This document shows, piece by piece, positions 11,748 through 23,700 of a stretch of 64,000 bases of DNA; the stretch's first letter is position 1, and every line of letters starts with the position of its first letter. A program made the translations under genes and the position numbers. The stretch is from Boesenbergia rotunda (taxonomy: Eukaryota > Streptophyta > Magnoliopsida > Zingiberales > Zingiberaceae). The stretch spans positions 122,852 to 186,851 of the forward strand of contig JAGFNQ010005653.1 of NCBI GenBank assembly GCA_024364735.1, given 5' to 3'. The notes beneath the pieces are model-generated. The model saw only the letters and a program-made list of their open reading frames with translations. It ran no database searches and was not told where the DNA came from.

Positions 11748-13579
11748 TGTTGGTTCAATGAGCATCAGTGATGAATAATCAACCCCTAGTGTTCGATGTT
11801 TGACAATATACTAAGGTTAGTCAAAGTGATCAAGGGGTAAGCCAAACAAGACTTGATGTTTGGTAGGGTAAACCCAGGTTTGATCATGTTTGACAAAGGG
11901 TAAGCCAAACAGGACCTGATGTTTGGCAGAGTAATGAGCGACAATATACTTAGGTGTAGTCAAAGTGATCAAGGGTTAAGCCAAACAGGATCTAATGTTT
12001 GGTAGGGTAATCCCAGGTTTGATCAAGTTTGACAAAGGGTTAGCCAAATATGATTTGATATTTGCCAGAGTTATGAGAACCCAGGGTTGGTCAGTTTGAC
12101 CAAGGAATTAAACCAAACTGGACTTGAGGTTTGGAAAAAGAGATTATACTTACCTGAAGGTTGGAAGAAGTCTATTCAAGATTAAGATGACTAGCAAAGA
12201 AGTGATTATGGTAGAAGAAATCCTAGTGAGTGAAGCTAGGTGGAAGAAATCCTAGTGAGTGAAGCTAGGTGAAAGAAATCTTGGTGAGTGAAGCTGGGTG
12301 CTAGTGAGTGAAGCTAGGTGGAAGAAATTCTGGTGAGTGAAGCTAGGCCCTAGTGAGTGAAGCTAGGTGGACAAAGTCCTGGTGAGTGAAGCTGGGCACG
12401 AGATCTTGGTCCGGGGGACTGAGCCCGAAGTCCTAGTCGAGGATCGGGCAATGGAGTCTTAACTGAACGAGGACTACAGATAGAAGTAGAGACGAGTCGA
12501 GGTCGGACGTCTCGAGATCCTGGAGTCTCAGAGGTCGAGCACGAAGTCCTAGTCGATGATTAAGCAAAAGACTTAGCTGAGCAGGATCGCGGACAGAAGT
12601 AGAGACGGGTCAAGGTTGTACATCTTGAGATCCGGGTTCTCGAAGGTTGTGCAATAATCCAATCGGAGGACCCTGTTGGCAAAGGTAACTTCTCTAGGGT
12701 GTAGTAGGTGAGGACGCGTTCCCCGAGAAAGGGATCAGTAGGTGTTGGTTCGACCTAGGATTTCGGTTGAATTTCAAAGTTAGAACCAATCAATTATGGC
12801 TTAAGATTATGTGTTTTCTCTTTTGTTTGCTGCCTTGTAGGTACCTGGAGTTGGAGGCAAGATAGGAGAACAAACGTAAGAAAACTTGGACCTGGGAAGA
12901 AGCTTCCTGGGCGCCTGACATGAATCAGGCGCCCAGTATAGGTAGGCGCCCCCTAAGCCAGGCGCCTGGGAGGCTCCCAAGCACCTGGGAAGGGAAGTTT
13001 ATCCCTACGCCGATTTAGTTGCTATGGATGAGGTTTTGACCACACGTGGTACGCGCCCAAGAGCCTTGAGGCGCCCGAGAACAAAGTATAAATAGGGGTT
13101 CAACCCCTCACTTCAAGCAACCAATTTTCTATCCACTTAGTGATTCTGTGTGAAGCAAAAGTGCTACGACGAAGCTCTACGACCAAGGAGGCTCCAGGAA
13201 GAAGTGCGTGGCTATTTGGACTTCCAGAGTTAGTCGAGATTTGTGTTTGGTTTGCTTTTATCTATGAGCTATATTTAATTTATTATTCTTGTGCTTGTAA
13301 TTCAAACTGTAAGACGGGTATTCTTCGCCTCCGGAAATTTCTAAAAGGAGACCAATAGTGGACTCACGCCGAGTACATAGGCCTTGAACGTACTGACCCT
13401 GGAGGGTTGGGAACCAAGTAAATAAATCCCGCGTGTCTGCTGTCTTTCTGTTTTCTTTATTTTATTTTATATTTCACTGCGTACTAACTTTGATAGAAAG
13501 ACGATCGAACGACAAAGTTCCGATGAGAATGTTCGAGTCGATATTCACCCCCCCTCTATCGACCGACACCGTTCCCACA
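11748..13579 (+). repeat. 5' LTR of element D
   Basis: It starts TGTTGGTTCAATGAGC and ends GTTCCCACA. It contains GCCAAAC/GTTTGGC hairpins (e.g. 11,904-11,927), repeats of CCTAGTGAGTGAAGCTAGG (from 12,222), a perfect 12-bp inverted repeat around GGCGCC (12,907-12,936), a TATAAATA box (13,087-13,094) directly followed by the hairpin GGGGTTCAACCCC (13,095-13,107), and the C-rich U5 end. The ORF at 13,140-13,358 is in the LTR and recurs at 18,738-18,953; it is not supported as a gene. Confidence 0.87.
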
Positions 13580-13581
13580 AT

Positions 13582-13593
13582 TGGTATCAGAGC
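13582..13593 (+). other. primer-binding site, initiator tRNA-Met type
   Basis: TGGTATCAGAGC begins two bases after the LTR end. This is the standard PBS of plant copia elements, complementary to the 3' end of the initiator methionine tRNA. It marks 11,748-13,579 as a 5' LTR. Confidence 0.92.
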
Positions 13594-13680
13594 AGGTGGC
13601 TCTGATTGAACTAACCACCATAGGAGTAACAAGGCCAGGAATTGAGGGGGAGCCAAGGGTGAAAGAGGTAAATTTAAATT

Positions 13681-13890
13681 ATGTCAATTTTTAAATTTCA
13701 TATAATTTGTTTCAAGTGTAAGGAGAGAGGATACTATAAAAACAATGCCCTATTCATAAGATTCGTACTTTACCACCGGAGGCAACGAAGGAATCGGCGC
13801 CAGGCGTCCGGAGGGATAAAAGTCACATTCGATGCTTCAAGTGTCAAAAGCAGGGACACTACAAGAACCAGTGTCCAACCACAGTAAAAG
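13681..13890 (+). pseudogene. gag remnant with two CCHC zinc-knuckle traces (element D)
   Basis: A short frame has CFKCKERGYYKNN (a knuckle with Tyr in place of His) near 13,710, and in another frame CFKCQKQGHYKNQC near 13,833-13,873, a complete C-X2-C-X4-H-X4-C knuckle of retrotransposon nucleocapsid type. The upstream capsid region present in the related elements at 21,115 and 42,764 is missing. Downstream is AT-rich sequence with Asn/Ile-rich broken frames. Confidence 0.7.
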
Positions 13891-15180
13891 AGGTACGGAA
13901 AGTTAATTTTTGCAAAGATCTTTTTCAAATTTCTGTAAAGTTTGAAATTTCTTCTGATAACATAGATAATTCTTATGTTGATTTTCCTGCTAAATTAAAT
14001 TATTTACATAATAAATTAAATGTATTACATGGCAAATTAGCTAGTAATGGATCCAACATTGATAATAGTAAAATACTAAATATTAATTCGTAAATCTTTA
14101 ATATTAATGCTAGAATATTTGAAATTAATTCTAATACTTTAATTAATAATATTTCTTATAATTATGATAATTCTAAGGATTATGAGGAAATGATAATTAA
14201 TAATATTACTGTTAATTCTGATAATTTTAAAGATAATGATGAAATCTTAAATATTGCTGATAATTATAATATTTCTGTAGATAATATTCAACCCATTTCT
14301 GAAGATAATGCTACAACCTTAATTAATATCATGAAAATTATTCTACCTATTGTGAAGATAATGATACAATTTTAATTAATAATTCTGAATATAACTCTGA
14401 AGATGAATTTATTTAAATTTAAGTTATATTTAATAAGACTTACAAAAATTCAAATAAAGCATAAATATTAAATAAACTTGAAAACCTAAATACAAAGAAA
14501 CAATAGATGAATCAGAGATTTTTGAATTAATGGAAATGATGCAACTAGACCCAAAATTAATTACAAATTTAATAACTTAAATAATTCTTAACAACTTATA
14601 CTTTAATTAATTCTTAACAATTTAAAATTTAATTAATTCTTAACTAATTAATCCTTAATTAATTCTTAACAACTTGAATTTTAATTAATTGTTAAATTTT
14701 AATTAATTCTTAACAATTTAAATTTTAAATAACTCATAACAACATAAATTTTAATAAATTCTTAATAAATTAAACTTTAATTAAAACATTAACAACTTAA
14801 AATCTTAATTAATACTTAAATCTTAATTAATTAACAATTCAGCTTTATTAAGAAATTCAATCCATAATTCAACAAAATCCACGAACTAAAATTCAAATTA
14901 ATTACCTCAATTATGAAACTAAATAAAATCCTAACCAACTGAAACATTTAACTTAATAATAATAAATATGTGAAAGTGGGTTGACATATTCGAGAGTTCA
15001 CACGCTCTGTGTCAAATCGATAATTTGATACTATATTAGAAACCAAATTAACACGATTTGACTTGATTGATTCATGCATAACTGTCATGCTCATGCATTT
15101 GTCTATTTTTCAATATATATCTATCATGTCATTCATGTTTACTTTTCTGCTTAACTTAGAATGGCTAGATAGGAAAATGA
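13891..15180 (+). repeat. AT-rich spacer with TTAATTAATTCTTAACAA-type repeats
   Basis: 13,900-14,410 is made of AATAATTCTAAT-like units that leave Asn/Asp/Ile-rich partial frames. 14,560-14,860 repeats TAATTAATTCTTAACAA in degenerate form. No protein family is recognised. It may be the decayed remains of the acidic gag C-terminal region. Confidence 0.6.
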
Positions 15181-17297
15181 TTGGTTGATTCATGCCCAAC
15201 ATAGTACCAGGGTAGGGCGAGATGATAGTACATTAGGGAAACTTAGTCTAGGAAGTCAGGAAGGGTAAGGAGTATCCGACCTGGTCGACTTAGCTAAGTG
15301 AACTAGTCGAAGCTACCTCACCACATCCTAGACTAGTTAGACCAATGTTTTCAAAAGAGTAAATTGAAAGTATCATTTCTTTAAAAGGTTTTGTCTAGGA
15401 AAGGGTTGATGATCCAATAAGGCTACGACCAAAGAAGGCCCCTGTACCTCACCAAACATGGAAGCCAATTATAGAAATTTATTCTCAATGTACTAATTGT
15501 TAAACTTGAATCTAACTCAAGATCAAGCAATCTGTAAAATTAAAATTGAGAAAAATTAGTCAAGCATCTCACAACACCCATAAGACAACTATGCTTATTT
15601 GTACTACGATACTTAAAAAGGGTGAGATGATAAGGACTAATCAATTGATAAATGTCTTTGAAAATGTTTCAAAATCTTTAAAATATTTTCTTAAAAATCT
15701 ATTTTCAAAATAATGTTTAAACAAAATAATGTTTTAATGAATTTCATGCTTGATTGAGTGTTTACTTATAAATACATTTTCAAAAATTTATATCTTTTCG
15801 AAAGTTGCTTGACATACACTTAGACACAAACCTTCTAAGTCAATACTAAAGTCCCTTAAGATACTTAGGTAGAGTTCTTTATAGTTAACTAGGGTAGCCA
15901 GAAGGTATCAAGTTCAAGGGGAGTCTATATTTTTTTAATTTTTTTAAAAATTATTTTTCAATAATTACTCTTTTCGAAAATTTATCACATTCAAAATAGT
16001 TTTTATTGCTAAAAAATTATTATGTCTTTCAAAATGTTCTTCGAAAAATATGTTTCAAAAAGTTATTGTGTATTTCATCATACTCTTTCAAAAATATTTT
16101 TAAAAATATGTGCTAATATCTCTTTTGTTTTGGATAAACTATAAAGGCACATACAAAGTTTTCTTTATGATCTATAAGAATTCGAAAGATTGCGTCAGGT
16201 TTAGGGGGAGTCCTAATCAAAAGAAATTAATGTATTTCTATTTCTAATTATTTCAAAATATTTCTTAAATTTTTTTAATTTCTTTTCTTTGAATCAAACC
16301 CTAAGACTCAGAGGAAGATCAACTCGTGGTCAACAAGCTTCCTAGGACTATGTCAGGTTTAGGGGGAGGTTCATATTAAAAATAAGCATTAAGAGTTTCA
16401 GAAACACTATATTTTTAAAAATTCAAAATATTTCAAAAAAATTTTAAACCCTTTTTGTTTGAATCAAACCCTAAGACTCAGAGGAAGATCCACTTGTAAT
16501 CAACAAGCTTCCTAGGACTATGTCAGATTTAAGGGGATGTTCAAATTAAAAGAAACATTAGAACCCTCAAAAAAACATTATTGTTTTAAAAATACTCTAC
16601 TTTCAAAAATCCAGTATTATCATTTTCCAAAACATGTGTTGAAAAAACTCTTTCATCTTTGTGAATAGTTTTGGAAAACTTTTTCATCATTTTGAACATC
16701 GTTGAAATTCAATAGAAATTTTTTCTTGAGTTTGGAAAATTTTCCAAGACACTTAGGAAAATTTTCCTTGTAGTTAACAAGGTTTCCTAGAATTGTGTCA
16801 GACTGGAAAAAAAACCAAATCAAAAAACTATATGTTAAAAATATTCATTTTTGAAAAATCCCTAAGACACATAGGAATTTTTTTGTCGTCAACAAGATTC
16901 CTAGGATTGTGTCAGACTTACGAAAGTTCAAATTCTTTTTAAAATTCATATATTATTGGTGCAATTTTTTAAAATACTTAGTGCATTTTAGAATATTTTC
17001 TAAACAAGTACTTAGTTTTTTTTTAAAAAAAGGGGTACATAGTTTTTTTTAAAAAAAGAAAAGGAAGAGTTTTGAAAATCATGTGTTTTAAAAAAAAGTC
17101 ATAAATATTTTCAAAAATCTTATTGTTGGTGCAAATTTTTTTAAAATCATTGTCATTATCTGTTATTTCTTTTTGATATATGTCAAAGGGGGAGAGAGGC
17201 TTAAGTTAGATTTTTTTGATTTCTCCCAAGGTTTAAACCTAGAACCCTTAACCTAACCTAACTTAAGATTATTGTCAAACATCAAAAAGGGAGAGAT
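15181..17297 (+). other. noncoding 3' half of element D with conserved and structured modules
   Basis: 15,188-15,470 is a block conserved with the gag-pol spacer of the elements at 22,883 and 44,531. It is followed by the CATCTCAC (15,565-15,572) / GTGAGATG (15,622-15,629) stem. Four two-stem modules occur at 16,312-16,343, 16,482-16,513, 16,755-16,788 and 16,873-16,902. TTTAGGGGGAG polypurine motifs follow the first two, and the terminal PPT AAAAAGGGAGAGAT abuts the LTR at 17,298. No ORF of note. Confidence 0.72.
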
Positions 17298-19169
17298 TGT
17301 TGGTGCAAAGAGCATCAGTGATAAACAGTCAACCTCTAGTGTTTCGATGTTTGACAATATACTAAGGTTAGTCAAAGTGATCAAGGGTTAAGCCAAATAG
17401 GACCTGATGTTTGGTAGGGTAAACCAAGGTTTAATCAAGTTTAACAAAGGGTAAGACAAACAGGACCTGATGTTTGATAGAGCAATGAGTGACAATATTC
17501 TTAGGTGTAGTCAAAGTGATCAAGGGTTATGCCAAACAGGACCTAATGATTGGTAGGGTAATCCCAGGTTTGATCATGTTTGACAAAGGGTTAGCCAAAC
17601 ATGATCTGATATTTGGCAAAGTTATAAAAAACTAGGGTTGGTCAGTTTGACCAAGGGATTAAACCAAACTGGACTTGAGGTTTGGTAAAAAGAAATTATA
17701 CTTACCTGAAGGTTGGAAGAAGTCTAGTCAAGATTAAGATGACTAGCAAAGAAGTGATTATGGTGGAAGAAATCCTAGTGAGTGAAGCTAGGTGGAAGAA
17801 ATCCTAGTGAGTGAAGCTAGGTGGAAGAAATCCTAGTGAGTGAAGATGGGTCTTAATGAGTGAAGCTAGGTGAAAGAAATCCTGGTGAGTGAAGTTGGGT
17901 CCTAGTGAGTGAAACTAGGTGGACAAAGTCCTGGTGAGTGAAGCTAGACACGAAGTCTTGGTCTGGGGGACTGAGCAGGAAGTCCTGCTCGGGGATCAGG
18001 AACGGAGTCTTAGCTAAGTGAGGACTACGGACAGAAGTAGAGACGAGTCAAGGTCGGGCGTCTCGAGATCCCGGAGCCTCAGAGGCCGAGCATGAAGTCC
18101 TGGTCGAGGATCGGGCAAAAGACTTAGCTGAGCAAGGATCATGGACAAAAGTAGAGATGGGTCGAGGTATGACGTCTCGAGATCCAGGTTCTCGAAGACT
18201 GAGCAAAAATCCAACTGGAGGTCCCGGTTGGCAAAGGTAACTTCTCCAGAGTGGAGTAGGTGAGGATGTGTTCCCTGGGAAAGGGAACAGTAGGCGTCGG
18301 TTCGACCTAGGATTTCGATTGAAATCAAAGTTAGAACCAATCAATTAAGGGTTAAGATTATGTGTTTTGTCTTGTGTTTGTTGTCTTGTAGGTACCTAGA
18401 GTGGGAGGCATGATAGGAGAGCAAATGCAGGAAAAATTGGACCTGGGAAGAAGCTTCCTGGGTGCCTAACATGAATCAGGCGCCCAGTATGGGTAGGCAC
18501 CCTGGCATATGGGTGGCCTTCCTAGGCGCCCCCTAAGCCAGGCGCCTGAGGCTTCCCAGGCGTCTAGGAGGCTCCCAGGCACCTGGGAAGGGAAGTTTAT
18601 CCCTGCACTGATTCAGCTGCTGTGGTGAGGTTTTGACCACACGTGGCAGGCGCCCAAGAGCCTTGAGGCGCCCGAGAACAGAGTATGAATAGGGGTTCGA
18701 CCCCTCACTTCAAGCAACCAAGTTTTCCATCCTCTTAGTGATTTTGTGTGAAGAAAAAGCGCTACGACAAAGCTCTGGGACCAAGGAGGCTCCAGGAAGA
18801 AGTGCGCGACGCTTTGGACTTCCAGAGTTGGCTGAGATTTGTGTTTGGTTTGCTTTTATCTATGAGCTATATTTAATTTATTATTGTGCTTGTAATTCAA
18901 ATTGTAAGACGGGTATTCTCCACCTCCGAAAATTCCAAAAAGGAGTCCAATAGTGGACTCATGTTGAGTACATAGGCCTTGGACGTATTGACCTGGGGGA
19001 TTGGGAACCAAGTAAACAAATCCCGTGTGTCTGCTGTCTTTCTATTTTCATTATTTTATTTTATATTCGGCTGCGTGCTAACTTTGATAGAATGATGATC
19101 GAATGACAATGATCTGACGAGAAAGTTTGAGTCGATATTCACCCCCTATCGACCGGCACCGAGCCCACA
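17298..19169 (+). repeat. 3' LTR of element D
   Basis: It starts TGTTGGTGCAAAGAGC and ends GAGCCCACA, and is colinear with the 5' LTR. It has an extra GGCGCC-rich stretch near 18,500 and a TATA box mutated to TATGAATA near 18,684. The visible substitutions between the two LTRs suggest an old insertion or that they are not a true pair. Confidence 0.85.
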
Positions 19170-19624
19170 ACACGTTCCCCGGGAAAGGGAACAGTAGGCG
19201 TCGGTTCGACCTTGGATTTCATTTGAAATCTAAAGTCAGAACCAGACAGCTCTGGCTGTTAATCCTTAAGGCTTAAGATTATTTGTTTTGTCTTGTGTTT
19301 GTTTGTCTTGCAGGAACCTAGAGTTGGTGGCAAGATAGGAGAGCAAACGCAAGAAAATAAAGACTTGGGATAGGGCTTCCCGGGCGCCTGGATTAAATCA
19401 GGCGCCTTGTATGGAGGGCGGCCTGGGTTGAGGGTGTCCATCCTAGGCGCCCAACATACCAAGGACCTGAAGCATCCCAGGCGCTTGGGGTGCAAGTTAT
19501 ATCCCTGCACCGAGTTCGCTGTGTTGGTGTAAAGAGCATCAGTCATGAGCAGTCAACCTCTAGTGTTTCGATGTATGACAATATACTAAGGTTTAGTCAA
19601 ACTGATCAAGGGTTAAGCCAAATA
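19170..19624 (+). repeat. two LTR scraps of family B
   Basis: 19,170-19,520 matches the middle of the family B LTR (CGTTCCCCGGGAAAGGGAACAG onward to the GGCGCC region). 19,521-19,624 matches its first ~105 bp (TGTTGGTGTAAAGAGCATCAG). The second is interrupted at 19,625 by the LTR of the next element. No gene. Confidence 0.72.
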
Positions 19625-20893
19625 GTGTTGGTGCTGGAAGCACCAAGATCGAACTTGTATTTTGATAATGGCAAAGGGTTCATAAGTTAAGGTTTTATTG
19701 TGATCTAATGAAGTTATTCAAGTGTGCAGGAAAAGTCCTAGGTACACTAGGCATGAAGTCCTGATTCTAGGAATTGGGCAATAAGTCCTGGCCGAGGGTT
19801 GGGCACCTAAGTCCTGACATAGGGTTGGGCAATAAGTTCTGGTCATGAAATGGGCATGAAGTCCTGATTCGAGAAATTGGGCAATAAGTCTTGGCCGAGG
19901 GCTGGGCACCGAAGACCTGACCGAGGGTTGGGCAATAAGTCCTAGTCGCAGACTGGGTACGAAGACCTGATCCGAAGGATTGAGCAAAAGTCCAACCGGA
20001 GGATCCAGTTGGCAAAAAGGTAAACTCTCCTGTGAGGAGTAGGTGAGGACGCATTCCCCGTAGGAGCGAACACTAAGCGTCGGTTCGACCTAGAGTACCA
20101 TTCCGGAAGCCCAAAGTCAGAACCAAGACAGCTCAGGCTGTTAATTGTGCTTAACTTATATATTATTTGTTTATTATTTATGTTTTTGGAACTAACCCTG
20201 GTTGCAGGAACAAAGGTTGAAGGTTTCTACTCCCAGGCATTTGAATGGAGTCAGGCGCCTGATCATACCGGCGCCTGTATGGTGACAGGCGCCCAAGAAG
20301 GGCTATTTCTAAGAAGTCTCGAAGTAAGCCTCCACATCAGCAAATGAGGCGCCTGTGTTGATACAAACGCCGCAGTCAGCTCAGGCGCCCCAGTTGAAGG
20401 GATAAGCGTCGACTAAGTCTGCGAATGAGGATTCGCAAAGTATAGGTCACGTGTCAGGCGCCCCCTTCAACACAGGCACCCAAGCATGCAGTATAAATAG
20501 GGGTTCACCCCCTTGCTTCCAAATACAATTGCTTCCAATGAATTCTTTCAAGCGCTCTGCTCCAAACACTCTGTGCTCAAGTCTCAAGCGCCGACGACGA
20601 CCCGCAGCTCCGATCTACGAATCTTCTCCAGTCGTCGGTATATTGTTAATTAAGTGTTATAATTAATTTCTGTATTCGAACTTCATTTTGTACTACTTTT
20701 TCGGAATATAGAATTGCCCATCGTAAACGGTCAAGGACCGTGGGCCTTGGAGTATGAGCCGATCTAGACTCCGAATCAAGTAAAAATCAAAGTGTTAGCA
20801 TTGATTTGAATTTTTCCACTACGTAATTGCTCTTTTTAATCCGAAAAGATTTTATCGATATTCACCCCTCTATCGATTCTAAACGATCCCACA
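19625..20893 (+). repeat. 5' LTR of element E
   Basis: It starts TGTTGGTGCTGGAAGCACC and ends CGATCCCACA. It holds a hairpin array (19,735-20,020), GGCGCC words (20,230-20,465), a TATAAATA box at 20,492-20,499 followed by GGGGTTCACCCCC, and the U5 motif TTCACCCCTCTATCG. It is inserted in an older family B LTR scrap. Confidence 0.85.
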
Positions 20894-20895
20894 AG

Positions 20896-20907
20896 TGGTA
20901 TTAGAGC
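20896..20907 (+). other. primer-binding site, initiator tRNA-Met type, one mismatch
   Basis: TGGTATTAGAGC lies two bases after the LTR; C to T at position 7 relative to the consensus TGGTATCAGAGC, as expected from methyl-cytosine decay. Confidence 0.85.
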
Positions 20908-21114
20908 TGGTGGCTCAAATCTGGTCCAACCACCAGTTGAGCGATTTTTTGGATTTTCATTTTAAATATTTTTTTACGTTCGTAATTTGTTCATTCATCG
21001 AGGTTGGTGCAACACCACTCGATTTTTATTATTATTTTTTTCCTGCCGCACTACTAATCCAAGACTTAGTCTTGGAACAAGTTTTCTTTGTAATTTCTTT
21101 TTCAGATAAATTCA

Positions 21115-22784
21115 ATGGCCATGCAAGAAGGCTATAGCACCGCCAGACCACCACTCTTCTCAGGAGAAGATTTCTCCTATTCGAAGAGTAGGATGGAGGT
21201 CCACTTGAAAACTCAGGTGGACATGTGGATTATCATCCAGTCCAAACTGGAGATATCCAAAAACGCACATGGTGAGGTACAAAGCTACACAGAGTGGGAC
21301 GGACCACTCAAGAAGAAGATCGAGGTCGATGCAAAGGCCACACAGACATTACAATGCGGCCTGACGAAGGAAGAATTGAGCCATGTCGGACCCTTCAGCA
21401 GCGCGAAGGAATTATGGAACAAGCTGATCGAACTACACGAAGGTACGTTTGATACGTGGATCAGCAAAAGAGATCAATTACTCAACATACTCTACACAAT
21501 AAAGATGCATGAAGGTGAATCAGCAGCACAACTCCACGCAAGAATCCAGGAGCTGATGAACGGGCTGCACACAATAGGTCACAAGGTCGAAAACCGTGAC
21601 CTAATAAGGTACACTCTAAACTCGTTCCCAAGGATCACACTGTGGGCATCTATGATGGATGCCTACAAGTTTCCAGGAACCTGTCAGAAATTAAATTAGA
21701 CGAATTGTTTTCCGAATTAGAATTACATGAGCAAACTAATGCTACTTTGGTCAAGAAGAGTATTGCTTTTGTTACAGGAAAAACTCTAGGAAGATCTCAG
21801 AAGAAGAAGCTACAACTAGTATCCGAGTCCGACTCAGATTCGGAGTCTGACGATGATGAAGGAGATCATCCAAAATTGGTCTGGTTATCTCGCGACTACT
21901 ACATGGAGCTCAAAAATCAAACGAACAAGAAGAAGACAAATCAGAAGAAGGAAGATCCATCTGAACCCTCGACGAGCCAGAAGAACAAAGGTAACATAAC
22001 ATACTACGAGTGCAATAAGAAGGGACATTTCAAATCAGAGTGCCCCAACCTGAAGGAGAACAAAAAGGCTCGGAAGAAGAAGGCTCTTCAAGCCACCTGG
22101 GACGAATCATCCTCGGAAGAATAAGAAGAAGCTCCGCACTTGAACCTCCTTGCTTTGACCGCCTTGGAAGACATTGACTCTAGAACGAAATCTGAACCGG
22201 ACGAAGACGTCGGCACCGGAAAGCTCTCGATCTTGGAGGACGGACAAATCATGGTAAGAGGTTATCCTGAATCCGAACTTTAAGATTTAATTTCATACTT
22301 GTCACGCAAGTTGGAGAAAGCCAACATCCGGTTTGAAACCCTCCGACAGGAAGTCAAACTCCTAAAAGAGGAAGTCAACTCGAGTTCCTTAACCGAGTCA
22401 GTTCAAGAAGAAAACTCAACTCAAGTTCAAAAGCTTGAGGAAGAGAATTCCTTTTTGAAAACTCAAGTCAAGGAACTCAGAGTCGTGTTAGAACGATTCA
22501 CTTCGGGTTCCAAGAATCTTGACAAGATTCTTGGAAAACAGAAGTCTGTTCTAAATCGATCCGGACTAGGCTATCGAACCAAATCACGACAACGGTCTTA
22601 CTATTCCATATTGAACCAATCTAGAACCCGAGTCCAAGCATGGGTCCCAAAGCTATGTTTGAATAAACAAGCTGGACCAAACCAATATTGGATCCCCAAG
22701 GACAAGATTCACATCTTGCCTAACCCTTATCGAGGCTTTAGTCCAGGGGGAGCTAATATAAAAACCATTTTCATAATTAGATGA
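21115..22784 (+). pseudogene. gag of element E, broken
   Basis: The start ATGGCCATGCAAGAAGG matches the gag start at 42,764. The first frame (21,115-21,699) covers the capsid-like UBN2-type gag domain. A frameshift lies near 21,665, a stop at 22,122-22,124 and another near 22,281. The zinc knuckle reads YYECNKKGHFKSEC, so the first Cys is replaced by Tyr (TGC to TAC). The C-terminal part (22,299-22,784) has a coiled-coil-like Leu/Glu/Lys region and the conserved tail with YWIPKDKIHILPN and a final ...IFIIR, stopping before pol. Capsid packaging by this copy is unlikely. Confidence 0.87.
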
Positions 22785-23700
22785 TTTTTTTCTTGTTGTT
22801 TGTTTATTTCATTTTTGCAATTTTATTATGTTTAGACTTAAAAATGGTTAGGTAAGGACAAAAGAATTACTTGAATCTTGAACAACATAGTATTAGGTGG
22901 AGGTGATATGATAGTACGTTAGGGAAGCCCTTCTAAAAAGGTCAAGTAGGGTAAGGCGTACCTTACTTGGTCTGTTTAGTCTGGTGGAACTAGCCGAAGC
23001 TACCGATCCAAAACCTAAGCTAGTTAGACCAAAATTTTTCAAGAAGTAATTTGAAAATGAACTTTCAGTAAAAGGCTTTATCAAGGAAAGAGTTGTTGCT
23101 CCAATAAGGCTATGACCAAAGAAGACCTCTGTGCCTCGCCAAGACCTGGAAGCCAATTATTGAAACTCATTTTTAAAGTACTATTTGATAATTTGAATCT
23201 AACACAAGTTTTAATTAAATCTTAGATTTAACTTTAATTCAAAGATAAAAAATTAATACATCTCACAAAACAGATAAGGAAACCTGACTTGTCACTTAGA
23301 ATTGGGTGAGATGTCTAGGACCTAATAATGTAGTACAACCCAACCAACCAACATTTCATTTCAAAAAAGCTATTCAACATTTTTCAAAACTCTACATTTT
23401 TCAAAATTAACTTAACTTTTTTCAAAATTAATTCTACATCTTTCAAAATCAACTCTACAACATTTTCAAAATTATTCAACATTTTTCAAAACTCTACATT
23501 TTTCAAAATTAACTTAATATTTTTCAAAATTAATTCTACATCTTTCAAAATCAACTCTACAATATTTTTTCAAAAATAATTCAACTTATACTAAAAACCT
23601 GTCTCATAAAAACCCATAAGGTCAACATGCTTGATAACGTTAGATGTGGGTGAGACAGACTAGGTAGTGAAATTCAATTCAATCTATCCCTACCTCTACA
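22785..23700 (+). other. gag-pol spacer of element E with conserved block and stems
   Basis: There is no ORF. 22,883-23,160 is conserved with the blocks in elements D and C. Stems follow: CATCTCAC (23,259-23,266) / GTGAGATG (23,306-23,313) and CTGTCTCA (23,599-23,606) / TGAGACAG (23,651-23,658). Between them a ~101-bp unit rich in TTTTCAAAA is duplicated in tandem (about 23,372-23,570). Confidence 0.72.

Larger units (their letters stand above)
11748..19169 (+). mobile_element. pol-less SIRE-type element D, both LTRs present
   Basis: It comprises a 5' LTR (11,748-13,579), a tRNA-Met-type PBS, a gag remnant with zinc knuckles, an AT-rich spacer, a conserved noncoding block, a 3' region with structured modules, a PPT and a 3' LTR (17,298-19,169). 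No protease, integrase, RT or RNase H was found in any frame, so mobility would have needed enzymes in trans. The 5' LTR is preceded by the PPT and 3' internal sequence of a second copy, so the array is LTR-internal-LTR-internal-LTR and no target duplication can be read. Confidence 0.85.

Noticed and set aside
14190..14375. Asn/Ile/Asp-rich ORF in element D
   Set aside because: AT-rich simple repeat; no homology to the gag or pol of relatives.
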